Assembly (NCBI RefSeq): GCF_028209885.1
Contig: NZ_JAQLEM010000010.1
Span: forward strand, 12,388 to 76,387
Origin: Collinsella aerofaciens
GTDB taxonomy: Bacteria > Actinomycetota > Coriobacteriia > Coriobacteriales > Coriobacteriaceae
Direction of reading: 5' to 3'
DNA length: 64,000 bases
The position numbers and the translations under genes are program-made. Of the stretch, positions 16,464-25,736 are shown one piece after another. The notes below the pieces were generated by a model. The model had not been told where the DNA came from and ran no database searches. It was given only the letters and a program-made list of their open reading frames with translations. Within the stretch, counting starts at the first letter, position 1, and each line of letters opens with the position of its first letter.

Positions 16464-17681
16464 ATGGATAGCGATTCCAAGCTGAACATCTTGACCGAGG
16501 CCCTGGCTGCTGCCGGGGCCTCGGCATTGGCAATCGATGCGCGGGGGGACGTCGCGATTTCTACCATGAATGACGCGGCTCTTGAGCGGGATGTGGCGGC
16601 TTTTGTCGCTGAGCGCCTCGACCGTATAGGAGACGGCGCGCGTCTGGTTATGGGACGTGCGGGTGCGCGCCTGAGCCTGACCGTTCGCCCCACCGACAAA
16701 GAGGGCGGGGGGCTTTGGGTCGCCGTGGTCCGCGAGGTGCGCGGCGCCGCGGCACATGCGGGCATCGAATGGCTCAATGCCGACGAAGTTGAGGCCCGCT
16801 ACGAATCGAGCGCGTACGGCATCGTTGAGGGGGCGGCCTCGATGGCTGCGCCGGTCGCCGAGAGCTACGCGCGCGGAGTGCCCCTTATGCTCGAGGGCGA
16901 GCTGGGGGCGGGTCAGGTCGAGATAGCCAAGCGCCTCTATCTGGACGGTCCTTTTGCCGATCAACCCTTTGTTTCCGTCGCGCTCGATGAGCTCACCGAT
17001 CGGGGTTGGCGCCATGTGCTCAAAAGCTCCGAATCGCCGCTGTTTCAAACAGGGCTGACCCTTTGCATTGAGGGCTGGAATGCGGTTGGTCCCCAGCGCC
17101 TCCGCGAGCTCGTTTCCACGATGGCCGACACCGCGTTGGCGACGCGCTGCCATGTGGTGCTGACGGCGAACGACATGCCGGGCGGCAGCGAAAGTGATCA
17201 AGCCGCCTTTGTGACCGAGCGCTTCGCCTGTGCGGTGAGCGTGGCGCCGGCGATTGCCGAGCAGGGAGCCGCGTCGACAAAGGTTGCGCGCTATTTGGAA
17301 TATCTCGCTGATGCATTTGGGACGGCAGCACCCACGCTGTCCGCCGCGGCGACGAAGACGCTCGATGCTTACCGCTGGCCGCGCAATTATCTGCAGCTCC
17401 GCGAGGTCTCGGAACGACTGTATATATTGGTGGGGGCGGGCGCGGTGGACCGCGCTGTGGCGGAGGAAGTGCTCGCCCAAGAGGACGTGATTAAGACCGC
17501 AACCTTTGGCGCCCCGACACTCGAAAGTGACCTGTATATCCTGCGACCGCTGGCCGATACCGAGCGAGATATCGCGCATCTGGTTGTAGATCATCTACGC
17601 GGCAACCGAACCCGTGCGGCGGAGGTGCTGGGCATAAGCCGTACAACGCTGTGGCGCTTGCTGAAGGACGATGACCGTTGA
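16464..17681 (+). CDS. Degenerate enhancer-binding-like regulator with Fis-type HTH
   Basis: A 405-residue protein with an unassigned N-terminal part, a central region shaped like the AAA+ domain of sigma-54 activators, and a C-terminal Fis-type helix-turn-helix, GNRTRAAEVLGISRTTLWRL (about 380-399). The Walker A equivalent reads GELGAGQVE (145-153), so the lysine of GxGKE is replaced by glutamine. I see no GAFTGA loop for sigma-54 contact. It should therefore neither hydrolyse ATP nor open sigma-54 promoters, and may act as a plain DNA-binding regulator. The ATG at 16464 follows AGGGG; an open frame back to 16263 lacks a site. Target unknown. Confidence 0.75.
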   Translation: MDSDSKLNILTEALAAAGASALAIDARGDVAISTMNDAALERDVAAFVAERLDRIGDGARLVMGRAGARLSLTVRPTDKEGGGLWVAVVREVRGAAAHAGIEWLNADEVEARYESSAYGIVEGAASMAAPVAESYARGVPLMLEGELGAGQVEIAKRLYLDGPFADQPFVSVALDELTDRGWRHVLKSSESPLFQTGLTLCIEGWNAVGPQRLRELVSTMADTALATRCHVVLTANDMPGGSESDQAAFVTERFACAVSVAPAIAEQGAASTKVARYLEYLADAFGTAAPTLSAAATKTLDAYRWPRNYLQLREVSERLYILVGAGAVDRAVAEEVLAQEDVIKTATFGAPTLESDLYILRPLADTERDIAHLVVDHLRGNRTRAAEVLGISRTTLWRLLKDDDR

Positions 17682-17765
17682 GCGAGGCGCCCGTGACCGC
17701 GCGCGACGCGTGTGCTACAGTCCAAAGCGTTATTGTTTCGATTTGGTTACGGCGTGCGAGGGCAT

Positions 17766-18341
17766 ATGGCTGAGACTTCAAAACCGAGCCGCAGAAGACG
17801 GAGCGCCGCGCCGGTTAACCGACGCACGACATCGGTGACGTGGGGCAAACACGCCTCGGGGTTTGATGGCTCGTTCAAGCGCACTAAATATGGCTATCCT
17901 TCGGCAAGCGCTCGCTTGGCTATGCAGGCCGAGTCGTCGCTGTGGGGCCGCAAGCGCGTGGTGGGCTCAAAGCTCAAGCACGACGGCACACTCGGTTACA
18001 TCAGCCGCGGGGCGGCTCGCCGCAGCGGGCTCAATCCCGCCGGCTGGCATCGCTACGTGCCGATCGTGGTTGTCGTTGCAGCGATCGTCATCGCGCTCGC
18101 TGCGCTTGGCTACGCCGGCGGCGGCGCCAACTTGGACGCAATGTTTAAATCGCCCGAGCTCGCGCATGCAGGCACAGAAGTTGTCGAGGGCGCACAGACC
18201 CAGACGGGCGTTGTGCCCCAACGCGGTATCGTCGCGGCGGCCACCACCATCGCCGATGCGCAAAAGGACGAGGACGAACAAAGCAGCGAAGCCGAAACGA
18301 CTCACACGAACGAAACGACGACAACGGCGACGTCAATATAA
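17766..18341 (+). CDS. Single-pass membrane protein of unknown function
   Basis: A 191-residue protein with a strongly basic, Arg/Ser-rich N-terminus, one hydrophobic segment at about 97-119 (VPIVVVVAAIVIALAALG), and an acidic, Thr/Glu-rich C-terminal tail. The positive-inside rule places the N-terminus in the cytoplasm and the tail outside. I do not recognise a family. The ATG at 17766 has GAGGG close by. It lies 84 bp after the Fis-type regulator and could be co-transcribed. Confidence 0.65.
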   Translation: MAETSKPSRRRRSAAPVNRRTTSVTWGKHASGFDGSFKRTKYGYPSASARLAMQAESSLWGRKRVVGSKLKHDGTLGYISRGAARRSGLNPAGWHRYVPIVVVVAAIVIALAALGYAGGGANLDAMFKSPELAHAGTEVVEGAQTQTGVVPQRGIVAAATTIADAQKDEDEQSSEAETTHTNETTTTATSI

Positions 18342-18348
18342 GTTGCGA

Positions 18349-18391
18349 GAGGGGTAGCTAAAATAGCCCCGTCCCAAATTAGCTACCCCTA
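18349..18391. terminator. Bidirectional hairpin between convergent genes
   Basis: AGGGGTAGCTAA pairs exactly with TTAGCTACCCCT; the loop contains CCCGTCCCAAA. The segment GTCCCAAATTAGCTACC recurs at 31086-31102 upstream of the SRP RNA gene. Confidence 0.65.
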
Positions 18392-18404
18392 TGACGCTCC
18401 TGGG

Positions 18405-18926
18405 TTACCTTACGTAGACCACGTTGTCGCGGCGCGGCTTTGCCTCGGGAAGTGCGTCTTCGGCATAGCCCAGAATGCAGTGACCGACGCCGCGTAGGCT
18501 TCCGTCGGCGGGTAGACCCCAGCTGGCCAGTAGCTCCAGACCCTCGGGCGAATCGAAAACCTCATGCGCGCGGTGAATCCAGCACGAATCAACGCCCAGC
18601 GCATAGGCAGCATTGAGCAGGTTACCCATGGCAAGCGAACCGTCTTCCAGATGCGTGGGCACGCTGCGGTCGACCAGCACCACCACAACGGTCTTGGCGC
18701 CATAGAAGGGGTCGCTGTTGCTGCCCATGACTTGCGCGTTGAGCTGTGAGAGACGCTCAGCGGTCGCGGGGTCGGTGACGGCGACAAACGTCACCGGCTG
18801 GCGGCCCATGCCGCTCGGTGCATATTGGCCGGCTTCGATAATACGTGCAAGCTTTTCGGCCTCGACGGGGCGATCGCTGTATTTGCGACAGCTGCGGCGG
18901 TGAATGAGCGCTTCGATAGTCTCCAT
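18405..18926 (-). CDS. Nitroreductase-family FMN-dependent oxidoreductase
   Basis: A 173-residue protein of the nitroreductase fold. The N-terminal HRRSCRKYSDRPVE binds FMN phosphate, APSGMGRQPV (near 39) is typical, and a late GYAEDALPEAKPR ends the domain. Such enzymes use NAD(P)H to reduce nitro groups, quinones or flavins. AAGGAG lies six bases before the ATG at 18926. The upstream in-frame ATG at 19022 has no site. Physiological substrate unknown. Confidence 0.88.
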   Translation of the reverse strand: METIEALIHRRSCRKYSDRPVEAEKLARIIEAGQYAPSGMGRQPVTFVAVTDPATAERLSQLNAQVMGSNSDPFYGAKTVVVVLVDRSVPTHLEDGSLAMGNLLNAAYALGVDSCWIHRAHEVFDSPEGLELLASWGLPADGSLRGVGHCILGYAEDALPEAKPRRDNVVYVR

Positions 18927-19221
18927 GGTGTCTCCTTGCGATGGCGTTGCAGATGCCCCGTTCATACCCGTCGGGCTCAAACGATAGACGGTCAATTGCC
19001 CGGCCAAAAGGATAGATTCCAATTGGGAAAGTAGGTTTGCATAAAAGTACCTTCAGAATGTGACAAACCAATGGGATGGTTAAACGTTTTATCCCGTCTA
19101 CCCTGCGGTTTTTTACCACTTGCCTAAATGACGAACGCATAACCTCTGATAAAGGTTTTACTAAAGGAGTACCAACGTTTATCAACGCGCCGTGGTGGCG
19201 CCGGGCCAGGAGGTAACTATC

Positions 19222-19512
19222 ATGTTCCAGGCTGGAGATGTCGTCGAGACCGATTTCGAAGGATTTCTGAAGCTGCTGCGTTCCAAGACGCGCGCTTTCG
19301 TGTCGATCAACGATCACGAGTACTACATCACGCACACCGATGGCTATTGGCGTGTTCAGGATTGCGAGGCCCTCAACGACAAGGGCCACTTTACTGACTG
19401 CTCCGAGCTCGTCAATACGGTCTGCGAGGTCGTCGAGCTGCCGTGGATTGCCGGCAAGAGCCTGCATGATAGCTTCTCGGGCGCTACGGTCTATGAGGCC
19501 GTCGCCGCTTAA
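19222..19512 (+). CDS. Small acidic protein of unknown function
   Basis: A 96-residue soluble protein with no membrane segment and several aromatic residues (HEYYITHTDGYWRVQD near 35-50). I do not recognise a domain. It has an excellent Shine-Dalgarno, CAGGAGGT at 19207-19214, and an independent leader, and ends 180 bp before the MarR gene. Coding bias matches the surrounding real genes. It could be a conserved coriobacterial protein; that is a guess. Confidence 0.7.
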   Translation: MFQAGDVVETDFEGFLKLLRSKTRAFVSINDHEYYITHTDGYWRVQDCEALNDKGHFTDCSELVNTVCEVVELPWIAGKSLHDSFSGATVYEAVAA

Positions 19513-19617
19513 CAGGCAATAAAACCCGAATTTCACGTGACCGCTGGCGCTGCCCCCGCGCCGGCGGTCTTTTTCTGCCGATAGGCCATAAAAGTGCAAA
19601 CATTTGCGGAACGCCTG

Positions 19618-19646
19618 TTGACGATAGTCAAAACTCGGACTAATCT
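19618..19646 (+). promoter_or_regulatory. Promoter of the MarR-ABC exporter operon
   Basis: TTGACG (19618-19623), exactly 17 bp, then TAATCT (19641-19646): a near-consensus vegetative promoter. Confidence 0.75.
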
Positions 19647-19674
19647 AGAGACATAAATTGGTCAAAAATCGGAC
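19627..19674. promoter_or_regulatory. Paired direct-repeat operator for the MarR regulator
   Basis: GTCAAAACTCGGAC (19627-19640) and GTCAAAAATCGGAC (19661-19674) match at 13 of 14 bases and start 34 bp apart, close to three DNA turns. The first lies between -35 and -10; the second is just downstream of the start region. Their placement suggests autorepression by the MarR protein. Confidence 0.65.
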
Positions 19675-19692
19675 AATCGAATGGTGGGATAG

Positions 19693-20193
19693 ATGAATAG
19701 TGCGGTTACGCTGGTCGACTTCGACCGGTTGCTCAATGGACTCGACCATATCTATTCGGAGTTCTCGCGCGCCTGCGGTCTTTCGGACTGCGCTTACTGG
19801 ATGCTCGTCGATACCAGCACGGCGGGCGGTAGCATCGCTGTGAGTCGTCTGACAAGCGAATGGTTCTACAGCAAGCAGACTATCAACTCGGCAATTAAAA
19901 CCTTGACGGCGCGGGGCTTTGCAACGTTGGAGTTTGCCGAAGGCAGCCGTAAGAACAAGGTTGTGCGTTTGACCGAAGCGGGCATGCGGTTTGCCGAGCA
20001 ATATGCGCTGCCGGCGCAAGAAGCCGAGCAACAGGCTTTCGAAGTGCTCGAGCCCTGGGAACAGCGCGAAATCATGCGCCTAATCGGAAAATTTTCCCAT
20101 GCGCTCGGCGATGAGTGCGATGCCTTTAAGCAGCATATCGCTGCCGAGAGCCAGGCCGAGAATCAAGGTGAGGGGGAGTCGTGCGACTCTTAA
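19693..20193 (+). CDS. MarR-family regulator of an ABC exporter
   Basis: A 166-residue MarR-type protein with a winged helix in the middle (VSRLTSEWFYSKQTINSAIK recognition region near 51-70, then a wing with EGSRKNKVVRLTEAG) flanked by dimerisation helices. Its stop overlaps the start of the ABC gene at 20181 by 13 bases, so translation is coupled. A clear promoter and paired direct repeats lie immediately upstream. It most likely represses the operon until a toxic compound binds. Confidence 0.88.
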   Translation: MNSAVTLVDFDRLLNGLDHIYSEFSRACGLSDCAYWMLVDTSTAGGSIAVSRLTSEWFYSKQTINSAIKTLTARGFATLEFAEGSRKNKVVRLTEAGMRFAEQYALPAQEAEQQAFEVLEPWEQREIMRLIGKFSHALGDECDAFKQHIAAESQAENQGEGESCDS

Positions 20194-21917
20194 TGAGGTT
20201 TATGAAGCCGTATCGCAGGCTTGTCGCGGTGACGTTGTTGGTGCTGCTAATCGACAACGTCGGTACGCTGTTGGTTCCTACGATGCTGGCGAACATGGTC
20301 AACACCGGCATCACCACGGGCGATGTCGACTACATCCTGCGCAACGGCCTCTACATGCTTATCGCGACCGGCATGGCCAGCGGCGGCGCGGTGTTGGGCT
20401 GCTATCTTTCGGCGCGCTTGGCCGCCAACGTGGCCTGCGATATCCGCAATGCCGTCTACGACAAGTCGCTCGAGCTGTCTGCCAGTGACTTTGAGCGCTT
20501 TGGCACGGGCTCGATGATCACGCGCTCGCTCAACGACATCAACGTGATTCAACAGGCGATTCTGCAGACGATCCAGCTGGTGCTGCCGGTGCCGTTCCTG
20601 GCGGTGGCAGGCATCATCTTCGCCTGGCTCATCGATTCGGCCATGGGCATGCTTCTGGGCGTCGTGGTTGCGATCGTGCTGGTTGCGGCGGTCTTTACGG
20701 TTGCCAACGCGGCTCCGATCTTTATGCGCTTGCAGAGTTTTATCGACCGTATGAACGTGGTGCTGCGCGAAAACATCGTGGGTGTGCGCGTCATCCGTGC
20801 GTTTAACAAGGAGCGCCATGAGGAGCAGCGCCTGGACGAGGTGTTTAGCGATTACGCGGACAATGCCATTAAGGTCAACCACCTGTTTGTGGGGCTCGAC
20901 AGCTCCAGCTTCTTTTTGATGAACATCGCCGAGGTGGCGGTGCTGTGGGTGGGCGGCAACCGCGTGGGCGCCCACGCCATGCAGATCGCGAGCATCTCGG
21001 CGGTGCTGGAGTACGCGCTTCTGATCCTGTTCTTTGTGATGATGGCGCAGATGGTGGTGCTGACGCTTCCGCGCGCCGCGGCGTGCCTCAACCGTGCGCA
21101 GCAGGTGTTGGAGATCGAGCCGAGTATCGTGGATGGCGAACGCACGCTCGACGCGAGCGCGTCCGACTCAAAGGACGGATCGGATGCGGTCGCCGTGTTC
21201 GATCACATGTCGTTTCGTTTTGACGATGCCGACGAGGACACGCTGTGCGATCTGAACTTTGCCTGTCGCCGCGGTCAGACGACTGCGATTGTCGGCTCGA
21301 CGGGATCGGGCAAGTCAACGGTGGCCAAGCTCTTGCTTCGCTTCCACGATGCCACGAAGGGCGCCATTCGCCTGAACGGCGTCGATCTGCGCGAACTTTC
21401 GCAAGACGACATCCGCGGGCGTATTGCCTATGTGCCGCAGAAGGCGTGGCTGTTCTCGGGCACCGTGGCAAGCAACCTGCGCTTTGGCAACGAAGACGCG
21501 ACTGAGGCAGACATGCTTCATGCGCTCCAGGTTGCCCAGAGCACCTTTGTGCTCGATCAGCCGCAGGGGCTCGATACCCCGGTGGCGCAGGGCGGCACGA
21601 ACTTTTCGGGCGGCCAGCGCCAACGTCTGGCCATCGCCCGTGCGCTCATGAAGCATGCCGATCTATATATCTTCGACGACAGTTTTTCGGCCCTGGACTT
21701 TAAGACCGATGCCGCCCTGCGCCATGCGTTGCGGGACGAGACGTGCGATGCCGCGGTGCTCATCATCGCCCAGCGCATCTCGACTATTTTGCATGCCGAT
21801 CAGATCGTGGTGCTCAAAGACGGCAAGATCGTGGGCCTAGGCACGCACGACGAGCTTATGGAAACCTGCGAGGTGTACCGCGCTATCGCGGAATCGCAGA
21901 TGAAGGGAGGTGAGTAG
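20181..21917 (+). CDS. Heterodimeric ABC exporter, subunit with degenerate ATPase site
   Basis: A 578-residue half-transporter with a six-helix membrane domain (about 1-300) and a nucleotide-binding domain. Walker A is GSTGSGKS at 372-379 and the signature is FSGGQ at 475-479. Walker B reads YIFDDS, so Asp500 replaces the catalytic Glu, as in TmrA/BmrC-like partners. It must pair with the next gene product to export drugs, lipids or peptides. The GTG at 20181 has AGGGGGA a few bases upstream; the ATG at 20193 is a second candidate. Substrate unknown. Confidence 0.9.
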   Translation: MRLLMRFMKPYRRLVAVTLLVLLIDNVGTLLVPTMLANMVNTGITTGDVDYILRNGLYMLIATGMASGGAVLGCYLSARLAANVACDIRNAVYDKSLELSASDFERFGTGSMITRSLNDINVIQQAILQTIQLVLPVPFLAVAGIIFAWLIDSAMGMLLGVVVAIVLVAAVFTVANAAPIFMRLQSFIDRMNVVLRENIVGVRVIRAFNKERHEEQRLDEVFSDYADNAIKVNHLFVGLDSSSFFLMNIAEVAVLWVGGNRVGAHAMQIASISAVLEYALLILFFVMMAQMVVLTLPRAAACLNRAQQVLEIEPSIVDGERTLDASASDSKDGSDAVAVFDHMSFRFDDADEDTLCDLNFACRRGQTTAIVGSTGSGKSTVAKLLLRFHDATKGAIRLNGVDLRELSQDDIRGRIAYVPQKAWLFSGTVASNLRFGNEDATEADMLHALQVAQSTFVLDQPQGLDTPVAQGGTNFSGGQRQRLAIARALMKHADLYIFDDSFSALDFKTDAALRHALRDETCDAAVLIIAQRISTILHADQIVVLKDGKIVGLGTHDELMETCEVYRAIAESQMKGGE

Positions 21918-21918
21918 C

Positions 21919-23925
21919 ATGACCGAGGAGCTCAAGAAGCAGGGCGGCGTTGATGACGCCGCTGCCGCGGGACTGGTCGAGGAAACGGCTGCCGCGTCGA
22001 CCGAGCTGGATGACGCCGCCAAGGCTGCAGCCGAGCGCGAGGCTCGCCGCCAAGCGCTCTACGAGGAAAACGAACGTGCCGAGGACGAGCGCGCCCGCGC
22101 CGAGGCAGAGCGTATGCGCGACGTGGACGACGAAGACGAGGACGAGACGCCCCGCGACACCTGGGCGACGGTGCGCCGCCTGTGGAGTGAGGCTGCCGGC
22201 GACCATTGGCGCTTCTATATCGTGTTCGTGAGCATTGTGTTCTACGTCATCTTTAACACCGCCGCGCCGGCATATAGCGCTCATGTTATCGACGAGCTGT
22301 GGGGCCATATACAGGTGGCGTTTGCCAACGACACCACCTTCAACATCACCTGGGAGAGCTGCGGCAGAACCATCTTCATCTACTTTTTAATCTGGACGGC
22401 CGCCGGATCGTTCTATGCACTGCAGAGTTTTTTGATGTCGAGTGTTGCTGAGCGCCTCAACCTGCGCCTGCGCAACCGCATCGCGCAAAAGCTCAGCCGT
22501 CTGCCGCTCGCTTACTTTGATGCGCATCGCCCCGGTGAGGTAGTCAGCCGCGCGACCAACGACCTGGACAAGATGTCCGAGAGCATGCAGCGCGGATTGC
22601 TGCAGCTGCTGATGTCGATCGGCACCGTGACGGGCGCCATCATCATGATGTTCGTCTATAGCGTTAGGCTCACGTTGATCTTTTTGGGTTTTACGGCGGT
22701 ATCGCTGCTGGTGACCAAGGTGGTCTCGCACCGCACGCATGACGTAACCGGTGAGCGCCAGGAATGGGTCTCCAAGATTACGAGCGCGGTTGAGGAGGGT
22801 TACTCGGGCCGTCTGGTGATTCGCGCGTTCAACCGCGAACGCCAGAGTTCTGCCGAGGTGCACGAAGTCTCGGGCGAGCTGGCGCGCGTGAGTGCCAAGG
22901 CCGACTTTATGATTAACGCCGTCGGCCTTGCGGTGCGCTTTATCGGCCGTTTGGCGCAGATCGTGATCGCGCTGGTGGGCTGCAGTATGCTGGTTGCCGG
23001 TCACATGACCGTCGGCGTGTTCCAGGCGTTCTTCCAGTTTATCTACGAGGCGTCCGAACCCATGACGCAGTTGTCGTTTACCTTTAACTCGCTGCAGAGC
23101 GCGCTGGCGAGCGCAGAGCGCGTGTTCGACCTGCTCGATGAGCCCGAGATGGAGGCCGATCCGCTGCCGGACGAGGCCGCCAAGCTGCCGGGTCGCGTTG
23201 AGGGTCGCGTCGCTTTTGAGCATGTACGCTTTGGCTATTCGCCCGACAAGCCGCTTATGCGCGACGTGTCGTTTACCGCCGAGCCGGGCCAGAAGATCGC
23301 CGTGGTGGGAACCACGGGCGCGGGCAAGACTACGCTCATCAACCTGCTCATGCGCTTCTACGAGATCGACGGTGGCCGCATTACGCTCGACGGCGTGGAC
23401 ACGAGCCGTATGGACCGCGGCGAGCTGCGCCAGCAGTTTGGCATGGTGCTGCAGGACGCCTGGCTATTTGATGGCACGATTGCGCAGAACATCGCCTACG
23501 GCTGTCCCGAGGCGACGCGCGACGAGATCGTGGCGGCTGCGCGCGCCGCGCAGGTCGACTTCTTTGTGTGTACCATGCCGCAGGGTTATGACACGCGGGT
23601 GGCCAACGATGCCGAGAGCATTAGTCAGGGCCAGCGCCAGCTGCTGACCATTGCACGCGTGCTGCTCAACAACCCGGCGATTCTCATCCTGGACGAGGCG
23701 ACGTCGAGCGTGGACACGCGCACCGAGCTTGCCATCGGCCGCGCCATGGACGCGCTCATGCGCGGGCGCACCAGTTTTGTGATCGCGCATCGCCTGTCGA
23801 CGATCGTGGATGCCGACCTGATTCTGGTCATGGATCACGGCAACATTGTCGAGCAGGGCACACATAAGGAGCTGCTCGCAGCCGAGGGCGCTTACGCCGA
23901 CCTCTATCTGAGTCAGTTCGCCTAA
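21919..23925 (+). CDS. Heterodimeric ABC exporter, subunit with canonical ATPase site
   Basis: A 668-residue half-transporter. It has an unusual N-terminal extension of about 85 residues, highly charged and probably coiled (Glu/Arg/Ala-rich), before the six-helix membrane domain. Walker A is GTTGAGKT, the signature ISQGQ, and Walker B ILILDEATSS keeps the catalytic Glu. It begins one base after the stop of the partner gene, with GGGAGG eight bases before the ATG. It pairs with the degenerate subunit under MarR control. The role of the extension is unknown. Confidence 0.9.
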   Translation: MTEELKKQGGVDDAAAAGLVEETAAASTELDDAAKAAAEREARRQALYEENERAEDERARAEAERMRDVDDEDEDETPRDTWATVRRLWSEAAGDHWRFYIVFVSIVFYVIFNTAAPAYSAHVIDELWGHIQVAFANDTTFNITWESCGRTIFIYFLIWTAAGSFYALQSFLMSSVAERLNLRLRNRIAQKLSRLPLAYFDAHRPGEVVSRATNDLDKMSESMQRGLLQLLMSIGTVTGAIIMMFVYSVRLTLIFLGFTAVSLLVTKVVSHRTHDVTGERQEWVSKITSAVEEGYSGRLVIRAFNRERQSSAEVHEVSGELARVSAKADFMINAVGLAVRFIGRLAQIVIALVGCSMLVAGHMTVGVFQAFFQFIYEASEPMTQLSFTFNSLQSALASAERVFDLLDEPEMEADPLPDEAAKLPGRVEGRVAFEHVRFGYSPDKPLMRDVSFTAEPGQKIAVVGTTGAGKTTLINLLMRFYEIDGGRITLDGVDTSRMDRGELRQQFGMVLQDAWLFDGTIAQNIAYGCPEATRDEIVAAARAAQVDFFVCTMPQGYDTRVANDAESISQGQRQLLTIARVLLNNPAILILDEATSSVDTRTELAIGRAMDALMRGRTSFVIAHRLSTIVDADLILVMDHGNIVEQGTHKELLAAEGAYADLYLSQFA

Positions 23926-23926
23926 G

Positions 23927-23953
23927 GTGACAAAGGGACAGTCCCCTTGTCAC
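23927..23953. repeat. Palindromic repeat family D, copy 1
   Basis: GTGACAAAGGGACAGTCCCC then TTGTCAC. Other copies are at 41504 and 54716. Confidence 0.9.
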
Positions 23954-23959
23954 ATCGAA

Positions 23960-24001
23960 AAGAAGGCCCGCCGGGGGATTGATTCCCTGGCGCGCCTTCT
24001 T
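23960..24001. terminator. Bidirectional terminator between the ABC exporter and cysE
   Basis: AAGAAGGC-CGCC-GGGG on the left pairs with CCCTGGCG-GCCTTCTT on the right. It lies between convergent genes. Confidence 0.7.
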
Positions 24002-24032
24002 GCGTTGATGCGGGTCTGTACCGTCCGCAGCC

Positions 24033-24737
24033 CTAGCGTTCGTCCACGAGCTTGGCGACGAGGGCCTTGAGCTCCGCCACCTCTCGCTCGAGTTCTTTGA
24101 CGCGGCGGGCGTTCTCGGTGATGCCTTGGCGGTTGAGGGCACTCTGCTCGGCGGCGTCATCGGGCATGTACTCGCGATGCTGCTTGGCGTCGAAACTCTC
24201 CTCGAACACGCGGCAGCCGTTGCGCTTGATGATGCGTCCCGGCACGCCCACGACGGTGCAGTTGTCGGGCACGTCTTTGACGACGACCGAGTTGCCGCCG
24301 ATCTTGACGTTGTTGCCGATGCGGATGTTGCCGAGCACCTTGGCGCCCGTGCCCACGGTGACGTTGTTGCCGAGCGTTGGGTGGCGTTTGCCGGTCTCGT
24401 TGCCAGTACCGCCGAGCGTGACGCCCTGATAGAGTACGCAGTTGTCGCCCACAATGGCGGTTTCGCCGATGACGACGCCCATGGCATGGTCGATAAAGAA
24501 GTGCTTGCCAATCTGCGCGGCAGGGTGAATTTCGACGCCAGTGATATGGCGGGTGATTTGCGAGAGCACGCGGGCGAGCGAGCGATGGCCGTGCTCCCAG
24601 AGCCAGTGCTCGGGTACGTGGTTCCACTTGGCGTGTAGGCCGGGATAGGAGAGGAAGATGACCAGGCCGTTTTGCGCAGCGGGATCCTGTGCCTGGACGG
24701 TCTTGATGTCCTCGCGAATGGTATTGATAAAGCTCAC
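24033..24737 (-). CDS. cysE: Serine O-acetyltransferase
   Basis: A 234-residue hexapeptide-repeat acetyltransferase that makes O-acetylserine for cysteine synthesis. The left-handed beta-helix contains [25 protein letters not shown] (catalytic His-Asp region) and GVTLGGTG. The C-terminal helix, [19 protein letters not shown], is predicted to form a coiled coil and is unusual in short SATs. The GTG at 24737 follows AAGGGAGG at about nine bases; an in-frame ATG at 24770 has no site. No cysK is adjacent. Confidence in function is high, in the start moderate. Confidence 0.9.
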   Translation of the reverse strand: MSFINTIREDIKTVQAQDPAAQNGLVIFLSYPGLHAKWNHVPEHWLWEHGHRSLARVLSQITRHITGVEIHPAAQIGKHFFIDHAMGVVIGETAIVGDNCVLYQGVTLGGTGNETGKRHPTLGNNVTVGTGAKVLGNIRIGNNVKIGGNSVVVKDVPDNCTVVGVPGRIIKRNGCRVFEESFDAKQHREYMPDDAAEQSALNRQGITENARRVKELEREVAELKALVAKLVDER

Positions 24738-24960
24738 CGGCCGCCCTCCCTTAGCGCCGCGACAATGCAATTCAATAAAGTATAGCGATTAGCTAGGGAT
24801 TAGAAAGGGCAATCTTGCCTGCTTTGCGCGACAGGTGTCAATTATGCAAACTTGCTGGTAATGAAGTCACGCTTTTGTAAGGTCGTGTGCGTGGCCGTGT
24901 CGTAACCGTATACTGGTCAACTTGGACGTGTCCGCGCCCACAACTGAGAGGTTTTACTTC

Positions 24961-25608
24961 ATGGGTTTCATCAATTTTATCGCCGAGCTGCTTAAGGATC
25001 CGCGCACTGCGATCGCCGGCTGGATCGCCGCCGGCCCGCTTATGGCGTACGGCTGCGTGTTCCTGATTATCTTTATCGAGACGGGCGTGGTGTTCTTCCC
25101 GTTCCTTCCCGGCGACTCGCTGCTGTTTGCCTCGGGTTTCTTTGCCCACAACGGCGGCTTTAACATCGTGGCTCTGTTGGCCGTCGCATGGACGGCTGCC
25201 ATCTTGGGCGATCAGTGCAACTTTATGATCGGTCATTTCTTTGGCCAAAAGATCATCGCCTCGGGCAAGGTGAAGGCCATGACGCCCGAGCGTATCAAAA
25301 AGTCCGAGGACTTCCTGGACAAGTGGGGCCACCTGGCCATCTTCCTGGGTCGCTTCTTCCCGTTTATCCGCACCTTTGTGCCCTTCATCGCCGGTATGGG
25401 CGGCATGCACTGGCGTAACTTTGTCATCTATAACGTGCTGGGCGGTATCACCTGGTCGACGGTCTTTACGCTGCTGGGTTACTTCTTTGGCGGCATTCCC
25501 TTTGTGCAGGAGCACTTTGAGCTGCTAATCGTTGGTATCGTTGCCGTGTCGATCATCCCGACTGTGGTCGGTCTGGTTAAGGCTAAGCTGGGCAAAAAGA
25601 ACGCGTAG
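24961..25608 (+). CDS. DedA-family membrane protein
   Basis: A 215-residue polytopic protein of the DedA/SNARE-associated family. It has the FIETGVVFFPFLPGDSLL motif (about 36-53) and the conserved GRFFPFIRTFVPFIAG (about 135-150) that form re-entrant elements. DedA proteins are thought to flip or recycle undecaprenyl-phosphate or phospholipids and support envelope homeostasis. The ATG at 24961 follows GAGAGG. It is monocistronic, with a terminator downstream. The exact lipid handled is not deducible. Confidence 0.9.
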   Translation: MGFINFIAELLKDPRTAIAGWIAAGPLMAYGCVFLIIFIETGVVFFPFLPGDSLLFASGFFAHNGGFNIVALLAVAWTAAILGDQCNFMIGHFFGQKIIASGKVKAMTPERIKKSEDFLDKWGHLAIFLGRFFPFIRTFVPFIAGMGGMHWRNFVIYNVLGGITWSTVFTLLGYFFGGIPFVQEHFELLIVGIVAVSIIPTVVGLVKAKLGKKNA

Positions 25609-25639
25609 CTCGAGCCAGCGCGCAAACCGTGCCGTTGAA

Positions 25640-25670
25640 GCCCGTCACCGTTTACGGTGGCGGGCCCTTT
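25640..25670 (+). terminator. Terminator after the dedA-family gene
   Basis: GCCCGTCACCG pairs with CGGTGGCGGGC around a 4-nt loop, followed by CCTTT. Confidence 0.75.
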
Positions 25671-25736
25671 GCTTCGGTCAAATGAAAATACTTTAGTTAG
25701 TTAAAGAAAAACGTTTTATCCAACGCATGCGGGGAG

